Both the position numbers and the translations under genes were made by a program. Shown here in pieces: positions 42,598 to 51,630 of a stretch of 64,000 nucleotides of DNA (position 1 is the first letter of the stretch; each line of letters begins with the position of its first letter). The notes beneath the pieces were generated by a model, which searched no databases, was not told where the DNA came from, and worked only from the letters and a program-made list of their open reading frames with translations. Origin of the DNA: Fortiea sp. LEGE XX443 (GTDB lineage Bacteria; Cyanobacteriota; Cyanobacteriia; Cyanobacteriales; Nostocaceae); contig NZ_JADEXZ010000003.1 in NCBI RefSeq assembly GCF_015206815.1, forward strand, positions 124,001 through 188,000, given 5' to 3'.

Positions 42598-45318
42598 CTA
42601 TTGATTAATAATTCTTGTCTCTGTTGGATTGATTATTCCCTTGAGTAGAGATAACCCAACTGATTTAAACAGTGCTTCGTTATCATCAGGACAGCGTTGA
42701 ATTGTTGTACAAGAAGAGCAGCCGTATTTACAAGGACAATTATTGACTAGAAACTTTGCTTTAACAAAGGCAGTCTCTAAATACTTGATGAGGGTATCGC
42801 ACATACCTGTACCATGTTCACAAGTATCAAAGAAATAGCCAACTATCTTAGTATTAGACGGCACTTCTACTAACATGAAATCTATATCTCGACTGTTTGC
42901 TCCATGTTCGACAAGTGGTAAACTGAGTATAAGGTGATGAGCAAGAGTATGAACGCAAATTTGGGTTTCATTGCTTTCAAATAATTGTTTCTCCTCATTG
43001 GTAATATATTTCTGTTTATTAAGTATCTCTTTTCTGTGATTTTTGACCACAACTGAAAAATATTTTCTTGCATCAGCGTTAATTTCAACCCTGACGCAGA
43101 ATGTATTGTAGTTAAGAGCAAGTGATTCCTCGTATTTATTTTCCTCCAATAGTTCGACAAATTCTCGTTCAATCAGTTGGGTTTTACAAGCAGGACAAGT
43201 TTGTAAGTGTCCAGGTAAATTTAAATTGAAGTTACGACATCTGTTATTAGTGCAAGTCCATTTTTGTTCCAGCTTGTACAAGTTGTATCCATAAATTTCT
43301 TCTTTGATTTTGGCTGAAACAGGTGTAAATCTAGCAGCCCCTTGGGGAAGATTGATAATTTTGGCTTCCCCGACAATTTTAATTTCCTCGAAATTGAGGC
43401 TTCCTTCAGGACGACTAAATAAATTGGTTGCTTCAATTGGCTTGAGAATTGCTTTCCCTTCGGTTAAATTTAGTTCTTGTGATTTATACTGTACGGGGTT
43501 GCCGTCGAAATCTTGAGCAAGATATATGGCACCAGGGTAAACTTCTCTTAGTGCAGAAGATGCCGAACTTTCCTCAAACTCTTCTGCGCTATCTTGATTG
43601 ATATAACTGATGTTTTGGTCAGTGTTGCCTCTAACTTTAATTTTTGAGTGGACATAACCGAGATTTCGATTAGTTGTCAGTCTTTGATTGTAGCTGAATA
43701 TCAGTTGATTATCACCAATTAACTGTCGGGCGATCGCATTACCAGAACTACCGAAATGTTGGGCAATTTGAGCTTGTGTCGGTTTACTTTCTTTGCAACA
43801 AGCGAGAATATGCTGCTCCAAAGTTGTTTCATAATTGTGGTTAAAGTTAATAATTTCTGGAGGATCAGATAAAAGGCGTTCTGGGTAATTGGCGTAGTAA
43901 GAATCCATAATCGACCTTTTCGACGGAATAAACACCAATAGTCCTGCTTCCTGCCTCCCCGCACGTCCTGCCCTTTGGCGAAAGGCAAGAATTGAGCCGG
44001 GGTAACTATGTACGATAGTTGCATCAATAGACCCGATATCTAGACCCGCCTCCAAAGCACTTGTAGATATAATGAACTTGACCTTCCCGCTTTGTATATC
44101 TGCAATAATTTTGTTACGCTGATTTGCCTTCATACTCCCATAAAATGCTGAGATGGTTTCTCCCAGATGGGGCAGTTGCATCTCGATTAAAGCTTTACGT
44201 ATGGCATTAGTTAAAACCTTAACCAGTTCCCTACTATCGCAGAAACAAATCCCGACTATGCCTTTACTCACAAGCATAGCTGCGACTTGGGCAGTTTGGT
44301 AAAATGTATTGTTCCGTGGTTTGAGACTAATAAAAGTAATCTCCGAGCGTTTTGCCCCACTTTGGTCAATAATAGCAAGATTACTTTGTTCTTCTCGATT
44401 AGATATCTTCTGGGCAATTTCGCTGCTGTTACTAATTGTTGCAGAAGCGAAGATGTACTGTAATTTTGAAATATCATTGCCGACAGATTCTATCATAAGT
44501 TGAGTTCGCCGATTAAGTAGTGCAAAATGCGAACCAAATATGCCTTGATAAAAGTGCATTTCGTCACAGACAATGATTGAAAGTTTTCTGATTGTTTCTC
44601 TAAATCCCCAGTTTGAATCGAATTGGTAGTTGTTTAGCTCGTGGTTCCATACATCAGGAGTCACGCATAAAATTGAGGGTTGATTGCTGTAAAGTTGTTT
44701 GCGCTCTTGGGGAGGAATATCTCCATTAATATTGAGAATTTGGGGGCGAATATTTTCATCTAAGTGGCTAACAAAGGAACGTATTTTCTCTACCTGGTCA
44801 AATGCAAGTGCTTTCAAGTTAAAGAATACTAAAGCTGATTTACCCTTTAGACACTCATGAATGATTGGAATGAGAAAAGAGATACTTTTACCACTGCTAG
44901 TAGGAGTTTGAAGAATTATATCTTCTCCTTTTTTGTAAGCTTGCCATGCCTCGACTTGATGAGAGTATAGTTGGGTGATTCCTGACTTACTTAGGGCCAG
45001 TTTAACTAGAGGGTGAATATCATCTGGGATGGGATAAAGTTTAGCTTCTTGAGCAGGAATTACTTCGCAGCTTTGTAATTTTCCTGAGCCATCAAGAATA
45101 GCAGCTATCTCTTGGTAGAGAATACTTTTACTTGTTGGTGCTTGGTTTAAAGGTAATAAATTACCACTATTTACCTCATGCTCCCAGTCGAAAATAATTT
45201 GGTTTAAACTACCCTTTTTAAAGTAAAGGTTTTTCTCAATGATGGCGGCGATATGTATAACACCATGTTCTTTGGAATAAACCTGCTTGTTTGCTTCTAA
45301 CCATTCAGGCTGGTTCAT
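42598..45318 (-). CDS. DEAD-box helicase with DUF1998/MZB zinc domain (MrfA/Hrq1-like)
   Basis: 906 residues from ATG 45318 (TTG 45321 adjacent). Superfamily-2 motifs: Q-x5 region LYSHQVEAWQ, Walker A TPTSSGKS (about 139-146), DEMHFYQG, SATIS, then HSYPGSILAFRQRAGRAGRQ. The C-terminal region NNCPCKYGCSSCTTIQRCPDDNE is the DUF1998 zinc-binding element of YprA/MrfA-type repair helicases. It may unwind plasmid DNA or remove crosslinks. Upstream element copy B precedes it. Confidence 0.88.
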   Translation of the reverse strand: MNQPEWLEANKQVYSKEHGVIHIAAIIEKNLYFKKGSLNQIIFDWEHEVNSGNLLPLNQAPTSKSILYQEIAAILDGSGKLQSCEVIPAQEAKLYPIPDDIHPLVKLALSKSGITQLYSHQVEAWQAYKKGEDIILQTPTSSGKSISFLIPIIHECLKGKSALVFFNLKALAFDQVEKIRSFVSHLDENIRPQILNINGDIPPQERKQLYSNQPSILCVTPDVWNHELNNYQFDSNWGFRETIRKLSIIVCDEMHFYQGIFGSHFALLNRRTQLMIESVGNDISKLQYIFASATISNSSEIAQKISNREEQSNLAIIDQSGAKRSEITFISLKPRNNTFYQTAQVAAMLVSKGIVGICFCDSRELVKVLTNAIRKALIEMQLPHLGETISAFYGSMKANQRNKIIADIQSGKVKFIISTSALEAGLDIGSIDATIVHSYPGSILAFRQRAGRAGRQEAGLLVFIPSKRSIMDSYYANYPERLLSDPPEIINFNHNYETTLEQHILACCKESKPTQAQIAQHFGSSGNAIARQLIGDNQLIFSYNQRLTTNRNLGYVHSKIKVRGNTDQNISYINQDSAEEFEESSASSALREVYPGAIYLAQDFDGNPVQYKSQELNLTEGKAILKPIEATNLFSRPEGSLNFEEIKIVGEAKIINLPQGAARFTPVSAKIKEEIYGYNLYKLEQKWTCTNNRCRNFNLNLPGHLQTCPACKTQLIEREFVELLEENKYEESLALNYNTFCVRVEINADARKYFSVVVKNHRKEILNKQKYITNEEKQLFESNETQICVHTLAHHLILSLPLVEHGANSRDIDFMLVEVPSNTKIVGYFFDTCEHGTGMCDTLIKYLETAFVKAKFLVNNCPCKYGCSSCTTIQRCPDDNEALFKSVGLSLLKGIINPTETRIINQ

Positions 45319-45351
45319 CAAAAGTTACCTACTTGCTGTTTTACCAGGTAG

Positions 45352-45372
45352 GCGTTAGTCCAAAGTAGTGGT
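45352..45372 (-). promoter_or_regulatory. Recurrent upstream element (copy B)
   Basis: Coding-strand ACCACTACTTTGGACTAACG then C, 34 nt before the helicase start. Confidence 0.55.
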
Positions 45373-45412
45373 TTTGGTTATTGCTATACTATTGATGCTC
45401 TGCTTTATATTG

Positions 45413-46246
45413 TCAAAACGCAAATGCTTTTGGCGTTAATGAAATTTGTGCCTTGGTACTATAACTATCTACAAGCTGTTCTAAGCGTTCAACAATACTG
45501 TCTTTAAGGATGGAATAGTTAGCTTGATTCGTGAGAATTAGCGATAGCTCAGTTGCCCACTGCTCATAATTAGAACTACCAATAATACCAATAGAAGACT
45601 GGATATAGTTAACAAGAATGCTGTCATTGAAACCAAAGCCACTTTCACCCCAGATGCAAGTAGATTGCAGCAAATACTCGTAGTCCGCGAATACTTGAAA
45701 CTGGGGGTTCCATCTAGGAGCATTTCTCCGATAGTGTACGAAACCATTGCTGTCGAATATCTCTTGTTGCCATAGAAGCTGCTGTAAGGAGCAGCAATTG
45801 CTAGGCGAAATAAAAGGCTTTCCTTGACGAACAACATTACCATTGCGGATGACATCGCGGCGGCGCTGCTGTCTTGCTATGCTATATCGAATATTGGGAT
45901 GTTGTTTAAAGTACTGCCGCATTGAGGCAACAAATTCAGGAGCTATGCTGTTGTCATCGTCCAGGTATGAAACAATGTCGCCACCAGCTGCATCTAGTCC
46001 CAAGTTACGGGCGTAGCACAAGCCAAAGCCACTGCAAGGATCAGGGTGTTCCATTTCAATGTAGATGATAGGGAAATCAGCTTTTGCCCTAATGCTGGTG
46101 ATAATATCTCTAGTATCAGGATTAGCGCCATCATTGATGACAATCCACTCAAAATTGCGGTCAGTTTGACTTTGAATGTTTGGCAGTGCAGTAGATGCAA
46201 GCTGCATAGGTCTATTGTATGTTGCAGTGATGATTGATAATTTCAA
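45413..46246 (-). CDS. Family-2 glycosyltransferase
   Basis: 277 residues. KLSIITATYNRP, IQSQTDRNFEWIVINDGA, GLCYARNLGLDAAGGDIVSYLDDDN: a GT-A fold with a DDD metal site. The acceptor and sugar are unknown. It overlaps the FolD-like gene by 4 bp, an odd pairing also suggestive of nucleotide or base modification in mobile elements, but that is speculation. Confidence 0.88.
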   Translation of the reverse strand: MKLSIITATYNRPMQLASTALPNIQSQTDRNFEWIVINDGANPDTRDIITSIRAKADFPIIYIEMEHPDPCSGFGLCYARNLGLDAAGGDIVSYLDDDNSIAPEFVASMRQYFKQHPNIRYSIARQQRRRDVIRNGNVVRQGKPFISPSNCCSLQQLLWQQEIFDSNGFVHYRRNAPRWNPQFQVFADYEYLLQSTCIWGESGFGFNDSILVNYIQSSIGIIGSSNYEQWATELSLILTNQANYSILKDSIVERLEQLVDSYSTKAQISLTPKAFAF

Positions 46247-47433
46247 AGCTCCATACCTCTATCATTTGATTGCGTTGTTGTTGAATCGATCGCAGCTTGA
46301 ATTTGTTGCCATCTTGTTACGTCCTCGTTTGTTATACCTCTAGCGGTTTCAATTTGATTACTTGCAAGAGATAGCCGAATTAACGTTAGCTTTTCATTGG
46401 TTCTGGCAACAATCAAACTTTGCGTGGTGCTATTGAAGCGGATCTGGTAGTTACTGCCTTCCAAGACAAATAGGTTTTCTCTCTCTGTGCGAATGGATTG
46501 AGGGTAGGCAGTTGCTTGTTGTGCGAAGAACACTCTAGCTATGGGGGCTATTATAGTAGCACGTTGCATTTGTTCTTGCTGTAATTGCTGGTAGTTCCAT
46601 TTCCCAAGTTCTACGCCCAAATCCATTTTTACCAAACGTTCTGCTAAAATTGCCATTTCTATCGGGCCAACACCTCCAGGGACGGGCGTAATGTTTTGGG
46701 GGATGCTGTAAGCACTGCGATCTACATCGCCAGCAGCACCAGAAGCAGTAGGTGTAAAGCCACCATCGACAACCAAGCGATGAGAGGGGAGTACATAAGG
46801 AGTGAAAATTCCTTGTCTTCCGGTGACAGATACCACAATGTCAGCTGCTTGAGTTCTACTCAAGTCATCGCCGTCTTCCAAACAGAAACAGCTGATTCTA
46901 CTTGCTTCTAAATATTTGATGACACCATTGCCCACAAAGCCACCTCCGCCGACAACTGCAACATTGGAATCCCTTTGTGCGTAGGATTCAACAATTCTGG
47001 CGATTCCTTCAGCAGTAGCACAACTTTCAAAGAAATTGTTACTTTGCCTGCGGACGATATCTATATCTTTTTGTGGTTCTAATAGCCCAATTGAACTTGT
47101 AAACTTAGCTGGAATTGGGTATTGAACAATAGCAGCAGTTACCTTGCTGTTTTCATTAATGGATTGGATAATGTTGTCAAATTGCTCTACTGCAATATTG
47201 GGTGACAGCACAATATAATTGGGAGTAATGCCAATAGCGTTGAACGTTGCTACTTTTTGTTCTGCTGAGATTCTGGCTGCTTCATATCTAGCTCTTAGTC
47301 CGTTGCCGGCATTTTCTGAAGCCTCAAATCTGATGATTGCTACTTCTTTTTGAGATGCTTGAAAAATGGATTTGTATTTTTGACATTCTTGCTTTACGTG
47401 TTCTCGTATTAATTGTCCGTCTATGAGTGTCAT
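46243..47433 (-). CDS. FolD-like protein with C-terminal extension, altered catalytic site
   Basis: 396 residues. The first 280 follow methylenetetrahydrofolate dehydrogenase/cyclohydrolase (FolD): AIVQYPIP, PQKDIDIV, VVGGGGFVGNGVIKYL, DIVVSVTGRQGI, PVPGGVGPIEMAILAERLV. At the place of the catalytic Y-x3-K lysine I read Y-E-A-A-R, so the lysine appears replaced by arginine. About 115 extra residues (fold unknown) follow. It may have lost cyclohydrolase activity or gained a new substrate. Coupled to the glycosyltransferase by ATGA overlap. Confidence 0.75.
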   Translation of the reverse strand: MTLIDGQLIREHVKQECQKYKSIFQASQKEVAIIRFEASENAGNGLRARYEAARISAEQKVATFNAIGITPNYIVLSPNIAVEQFDNIIQSINENSKVTAAIVQYPIPAKFTSSIGLLEPQKDIDIVRRQSNNFFESCATAEGIARIVESYAQRDSNVAVVGGGGFVGNGVIKYLEASRISCFCLEDGDDLSRTQAADIVVSVTGRQGIFTPYVLPSHRLVVDGGFTPTASGAAGDVDRSAYSIPQNITPVPGGVGPIEMAILAERLVKMDLGVELGKWNYQQLQQEQMQRATIIAPIARVFFAQQATAYPQSIRTERENLFVLEGSNYQIRFNSTTQSLIVARTNEKLTLIRLSLASNQIETARGITNEDVTRWQQIQAAIDSTTTQSNDRGMEL

Positions 47434-47457
47434 TTAATATGGAGTTAAATTTGATCG

Positions 47458-47486
47458 AGAAAATTGTCTGGTACAAACAATTTTCT
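47458..47486 (-). terminator. Hairpin after the 80-aa gene
   Basis: agaaaattgt / acaattttct, 10-bp stem, between the stop at 47497 and the FolD-like start. No T-run. Confidence 0.5.
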
Positions 47487-47496
47487 GAATTACTAA

Positions 47497-47739
47497 TTAG
47501 AATTCATTGGAACTAGGGCGTTTAGTGATTTCACCAACTTCTTTACCGTCGCAGGAAACCCAGTTGGTGACGTAGCGTTCAGTGTCATGGAAGCCACTAA
47601 ATTCAATACTGTTACCAGAACACTTATCTTTGAACCATTGTTCTGCTTCTTGTTCTGTATTGAATGTTCTAGCAGTGACTTCTTCTATTGGAAGATTCCA
47701 GTTTGTATTGCCATATAAATCGCAAACATAATGTGTCAT
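47497..47739 (-). CDS. Small hypothetical protein (80 aa)
   Basis: Short protein: MTHYVCDLYGNTNWNLPIEE at the N-terminus and WFKDKCSG later. It is divergent from the gene at 47775 with only 35 bp between, so their promoters overlap. Three cysteines (C6, C41, C64) are noted without a clear metal pattern. Function unknown. Confidence 0.55.
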   Translation of the reverse strand: MTHYVCDLYGNTNWNLPIEEVTARTFNTEQEAEQWFKDKCSGNSIEFSGFHDTERYVTNWVSCDGKEVGEITKRPSSNEF

Positions 47740-47774
47740 ATCTGTTACTCTTTTAACAATATCTAAAAACCACT

Positions 47775-48188
47775 ATGACAATTTTAAATCAACAACAGCA
47801 GGCTGAATTAATTATCCAACAAGCTTGCAAGGAAAATTTTACTGATAGCGAGAAAGCTATTTACGATGACTTTATTCTGGAAGCGGGGGTAAAAAACCCA
47901 GCTAAGATGACTGAGGCTATTGCTGATGCTTTGATTAGATTCCTTAATGGCTGCGAAGCATCTAACGAGTTTGTTGCTAATGTATTAAATCGCCTCGCGC
48001 AAGTTGTCCCGTCTCATATCATGACCAAGATTCTTCTTAGTGATAATGACGGTGATGGTGTGCCTTTATACGAGGAATTAAAACTTGGAACGAAGGTTAC
48101 GGAATTTGATACCTCTTTTGAAATAGCGGCTGCAAGGCAAAGGCAATATCAATTTTCTCCAACTCGGAATTGCGATATGGAGTTGTAA
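47775..48188 (+). CDS. Hypothetical protein with calcium-loop-like motif
   Basis: 137 residues, helical N-terminal 90, then LSDNDGDGVPLYEELKLGT, which matches the D-x-D-x-D-G calcium loop of EF-hand/thrombospondin type-3 repeats. Only a single loop is present and no signal peptide is visible, so secretion is doubtful. Divergent from the gene at 47739. Function unknown. Confidence 0.55.
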   Translation: MTILNQQQQAELIIQQACKENFTDSEKAIYDDFILEAGVKNPAKMTEAIADALIRFLNGCEASNEFVANVLNRLAQVVPSHIMTKILLSDNDGDGVPLYEELKLGTKVTEFDTSFEIAAARQRQYQFSPTRNCDMEL

Positions 48189-48495
48189 GTATAACCTGAA
48201 CATTATTAGGAATTTTTATTGAAAATATAGATAATACATTTTGAAGTGTGGAAGGTGGGCTAAACTAGAAATTCTGAGTTTTTTATCGTTAATCCAGCCG
48301 ATGGCAATCAGTGATCGCTAAAACTTGGTGGACGGATGTCTTGCTTAATGTTTGGCTCACCTCACCCTGGTACAGGTTTTTGATACGTTGAATTATTACA
48401 GGGATGCTCGATATGAAATTAGTGCTGATGTCTATGAGGCGATCAGACTTAAGTTATGATTTATTTACCACATATCAAAAAACTTAAGTAAATTC
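48189..48495. other. Spacer before the STAND operon
   Basis: About 300 bp, AT-rich. A short plus-strand frame near 48393-48465 (TLNYYRDARYEISADVYEAI) looks like the end of a lost gene. No clear promoter identified. Confidence 0.35.
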
Positions 48496-48936
48496 ATGGA
48501 GACTATTTATATCGTTGGTACTGTTGTTGTCGGTATTATAGTACTAGTATTCTTGTTACGCGATCGCTTGTCGGAATTATTCATTCGTGCCTCTTCTCAG
48601 GGAGAAGCAGAGTTAAAGGTGACTGCGGCAAAACGAAAGCCTCAAAAATTGATTACCCAAAATCCTTATAGTGTAGACATTAGCGGTAATAATCTTATAG
48701 GCAAAAATAAAGTAGCAGTAAAACGCGATCAGACTAAAATTACTGGGAATACAGCGTTTGGTGAAAACCAAATCGAGGTTTCTCTACCAGAACAAGCTGC
48801 TTCTACTTCATCTCCAACTCGTAGCGAACATACAAGCAACCTACAGCCACCACAGAACTATCTCCCAGAAACTTCTAAAAAGCCTTTAGAAGCTGAATTG
48901 ATAACGGAAATTCAGGTAGAACCAGAGCAACAGTAG
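48496..48936 (+). CDS. Membrane-anchored protein with I-x-GN repeats (STAND operon gene 1)
   Basis: 146 residues. Residues 4-23 are a transmembrane helix (IYIVGTVVVGIIVLVFLL). The middle contains two related units, DISGNNLIGKNKVAV and KITGNTAFGENQIEV, a short beta-helix-like repeat. The tail is Ser/Pro/Glu-rich. No family named. It is 13 bp upstream of the ATPase gene and probably gives the complex its membrane anchor. Confidence 0.6.
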   Translation: METIYIVGTVVVGIIVLVFLLRDRLSELFIRASSQGEAELKVTAAKRKPQKLITQNPYSVDISGNNLIGKNKVAVKRDQTKITGNTAFGENQIEVSLPEQAASTSSPTRSEHTSNLQPPQNYLPETSKKPLEAELITEIQVEPEQQ

Positions 48937-48949
48937 TCAAGGATTGACG

Positions 48950-49756
48950 ATGCAGCTTAGTAACCGAACGCTCCTCGCTAACTTTACCAAAGAACTAGCT
49001 TTTTTTCAGCAGATGGTTAATGGGGAGAATTCCGCACGCATACTCCTGTTAGAAGCACCACCCGGTTATGGTAAGACGAAATTAATTTCCAAATTAATTG
49101 ATATTACCAAAGAATACAATTCATCGAAGTCCAAAGTTATCACTATTGATCTGAAAACTGTTATTGATGTTCCTTACTTATTTAATGATATTTGTGAAGT
49201 TATAGGAGTCGATTTCTTTCCCAACTTCACTACTTGTATTACAAACCTCCTCAACTCCCAAACAGCGAATATCAGCGATAACAAGACATTGGGATCTTTA
49301 AATGTGCAAATTATTCAAACGGTTTTAGACGAAAATAAATTTACACAGGCAAATAAACTCATAAAATTACAAGAATCCTTTTTGCATGATTTGGGTAACT
49401 TAAATCAGCAACTAATTTTCTTTCTAGATACATTTGAAACAGTAGGTACTGATTTAGGAACATGGATTGATGGTGTTTTTCTAAAAGCTGTAGTTCATAA
49501 AACTAACTGGCTGGTTGTAATTGCTGGACAAAAAGTTCCATCACTAGATAATATTATTTGGGGTAATCAGGCTGAAAAAATTTGCTTAGACTTAGAACTG
49601 ATTAATTGCGAAACGGAATGGTATAAATTCTCTCAATCTGTTGGATGGCCTTTTTCGCAGGATGCAATTAAAATGTTGATTCGCGTCTTAAAGGGTAAAT
49701 CACCAAAACTGATTCGTGAATCATTAGAGGTTCTAGCCAAGGATTGGGAGAAATGA
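48950..49756 (+). CDS. STAND/AAA-type ATPase module (operon gene 2)
   Basis: 268 residues from ATG 48950 (a TTG lies two codons earlier), with AAGGA upstream. Walker A EAPPGYGKT, Walker B LIFFLDTFE, then LVVIAGQKVP (sensor-like) and a winged-helix-like end (SQDAIKMLIRVLKGKSPKLI). It looks like the NTPase core of signal-transduction ATPases with numerous domains. The TPR sensor part, normally fused, is in the next gene, which overlaps by 4 bp. Confidence 0.75.
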   Translation: MQLSNRTLLANFTKELAFFQQMVNGENSARILLLEAPPGYGKTKLISKLIDITKEYNSSKSKVITIDLKTVIDVPYLFNDICEVIGVDFFPNFTTCITNLLNSQTANISDNKTLGSLNVQIIQTVLDENKFTQANKLIKLQESFLHDLGNLNQQLIFFLDTFETVGTDLGTWIDGVFLKAVVHKTNWLVVIAGQKVPSLDNIIWGNQAEKICLDLELINCETEWYKFSQSVGWPFSQDAIKMLIRVLKGKSPKLIRESLEVLAKDWEK

Positions 49757-51291
49757 AAGAAAATTTATTCTCCCGTCTGCAAGAGGCAAAAACTGAAGCA
49801 GAGCAAATATGGGTGATTACGGAAAGTTTCTTAAATAAACTGTCTCCAGAGTTATTATCTGTTGCTTGGGCTGCGGTTATTCCCCATTGGTTTAATCCAG
49901 AGGTTTTGGCAGCTTTGCGGCCAGAACTTCAGTCACAAATTGCAGAGCTTTATTCTGAATTGCTCAATTTACCTTTTATAGAAGTTTTTCCGAAAAGAGG
50001 ATATGATATCCACGAAGTCACCCGCAAGGTGATGCTCGAATATCTTTGGCGGGAATATCAGGACGAATTTTACATACTATCGGCAAGGGCGGCGGAATAT
50101 TTCTCTAATGGAGATAAACCAGAGATCCAAATTGAATGGCTTTATCATCTAGCTGTTGTAGATGCTAATAGTCATCATTACGAACTTTTTAATTTGGCAA
50201 GATTTTGGACAAATAATTTTCGTCATAGTGAGTTAGAATCTTTAATTGGAAAACTGTTGGAGCAAGTAGAATCAAATCGTGTTGATATGTCTGCTATGGC
50301 AGATATTTATTATTGGGCAGGTAAAGTTAAGTTACTTTTTGATAAAGAAACAGAAGCTTTACAGCATTACGAACAAGCATTGGAATTTTACCGTAACATA
50401 GGAAATGACATATATGCAGCAAAAACCTTAACAGCCATCGGTGACGTTTTGTTTCATCTCAAACGTAGGGAAGAAGCAATGCAATACTACGAACAGGCTT
50501 TCGGATTATTTCGTGAAACTAATGATGCCTATGGGGAAGCATATATCTTAAAAGCTATTGGTGATCTGTTGAAGTTAGAGTTTGATCGTCGGGAAGAAGC
50601 GTTGCAAAACTACGAACAAGCTTTAGCAATTTATCGTGAAATTTCCTATTATGATGGGGAAGCATACATCTTAAAAGCTATTGGTAATTTGTTGAAGTTA
50701 CTTGATGGTCGTCAGGAAGAAGCTTTAGAGCGTTATGAACAAGCTTTAGTAGTTTACCGTGAGATAGGTAATCGCGAGTATGAAGCAACAACTTTAAAAG
50801 CCATCGGTGATGTTTTGTTGGATGTCAAACGTATTGATGAAGCAGTACAAAACTACGAACAAGCTTTGGGATTATTTCATGATATTGGCGATGATTATCA
50901 GGAAGCAGAAACCTTCAGAGCAATAGCAATAAGTTATTCTTTACAAAATACTGGTGATAAACTAAGAGCATTAGAATATTACCATAGTGCAATTCGCTTA
51001 TATCGTTCCATAGGTAGCCGAAAGGATGAAGCAATCACATTACTACCTTTGAGCTTGTTGTATCTAGAACTGGGAAAATTAAGAGAATATATTAGGATAT
51101 GTTGCCAACATTATACCATTTTGAAAGATCCTGAGATTTTAGAAGAAATGCCTTTTCCTCAGTGGTCAAAGTCCCTGATAAAATTCTCTCAGCAAGGTAG
51201 AATACAACTTGCTTTGTATCTTCTATTGAATGTAGTTCTCTTTCCCTTTGTAGTTATATTGCTCTTTTTAATGAAATTTACCAGGTGGTAA
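49753..51291 (+). CDS. TPR-repeat protein with C-terminal membrane helix (operon gene 3)
   Basis: 512 residues from ATG 49753 (ATGA overlap). The first 150 continue the helical part of a STAND protein. Residues about 185-430 hold at least five TPR-like repeats of the form EALQHYEQALEFYRNIGN...AI. A hydrophobic helix ends the protein (LALYLLLNVVLFPFVVILLF). The repeat length (about 40-42) suits kinesin-light-chain/STAND-type TPRs that sense ligands. The neighbouring ATPase and anchor genes suggest a split, membrane-bound sensor complex. Confidence 0.8.
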   Translation: MKENLFSRLQEAKTEAEQIWVITESFLNKLSPELLSVAWAAVIPHWFNPEVLAALRPELQSQIAELYSELLNLPFIEVFPKRGYDIHEVTRKVMLEYLWREYQDEFYILSARAAEYFSNGDKPEIQIEWLYHLAVVDANSHHYELFNLARFWTNNFRHSELESLIGKLLEQVESNRVDMSAMADIYYWAGKVKLLFDKETEALQHYEQALEFYRNIGNDIYAAKTLTAIGDVLFHLKRREEAMQYYEQAFGLFRETNDAYGEAYILKAIGDLLKLEFDRREEALQNYEQALAIYREISYYDGEAYILKAIGNLLKLLDGRQEEALERYEQALVVYREIGNREYEATTLKAIGDVLLDVKRIDEAVQNYEQALGLFHDIGDDYQEAETFRAIAISYSLQNTGDKLRALEYYHSAIRLYRSIGSRKDEAITLLPLSLLYLELGKLREYIRICCQHYTILKDPEILEEMPFPQWSKSLIKFSQQGRIQLALYLLLNVVLFPFVVILLFLMKFTRW

Positions 51292-51581
51292 TTTGAGGGA
51301 TTGGGCACTGATATTGTCTGTACAAACTGATCTAAAATCTGAACTACACAAGGATAGTAAACTTTGAGTTGTTGGTTGCTATTAGTCATTATTATTCCAT
51401 CAATTCGATAGGGGATATGGTTTCCTTTTTGGCGGAAAGTATTTTGACTTCATAGTCTAGTGATTATTTCCTGAATCACTAATCATCAATGTCTACCTTG
51501 CTGATGTGTGTAACAATTGTGGTAATTAATCTACTAATTTGATGTGTGTTTTAAAACTAAATACTTGCTATAAAATAAAAA
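51292..51581. other. Convergent spacer after the STAND operon
   Basis: AT-rich and apparently non-coding; leads into the terminator at 51582-51607. Nothing else seen. Confidence 0.5.
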
Positions 51582-51607
51582 GTGCGCCTTTTTAATTGAT
51601 GGCGCAC
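51582..51607 (-). terminator. Terminator of the zinc-repeat gene
   Basis: gtgcgcc / ggcgcac stem; on the minus strand followed by TTTTTATTTTA. Confidence 0.75.
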
Positions 51608-51630
51608 CTTTATTAAAAATAAATTGATAG

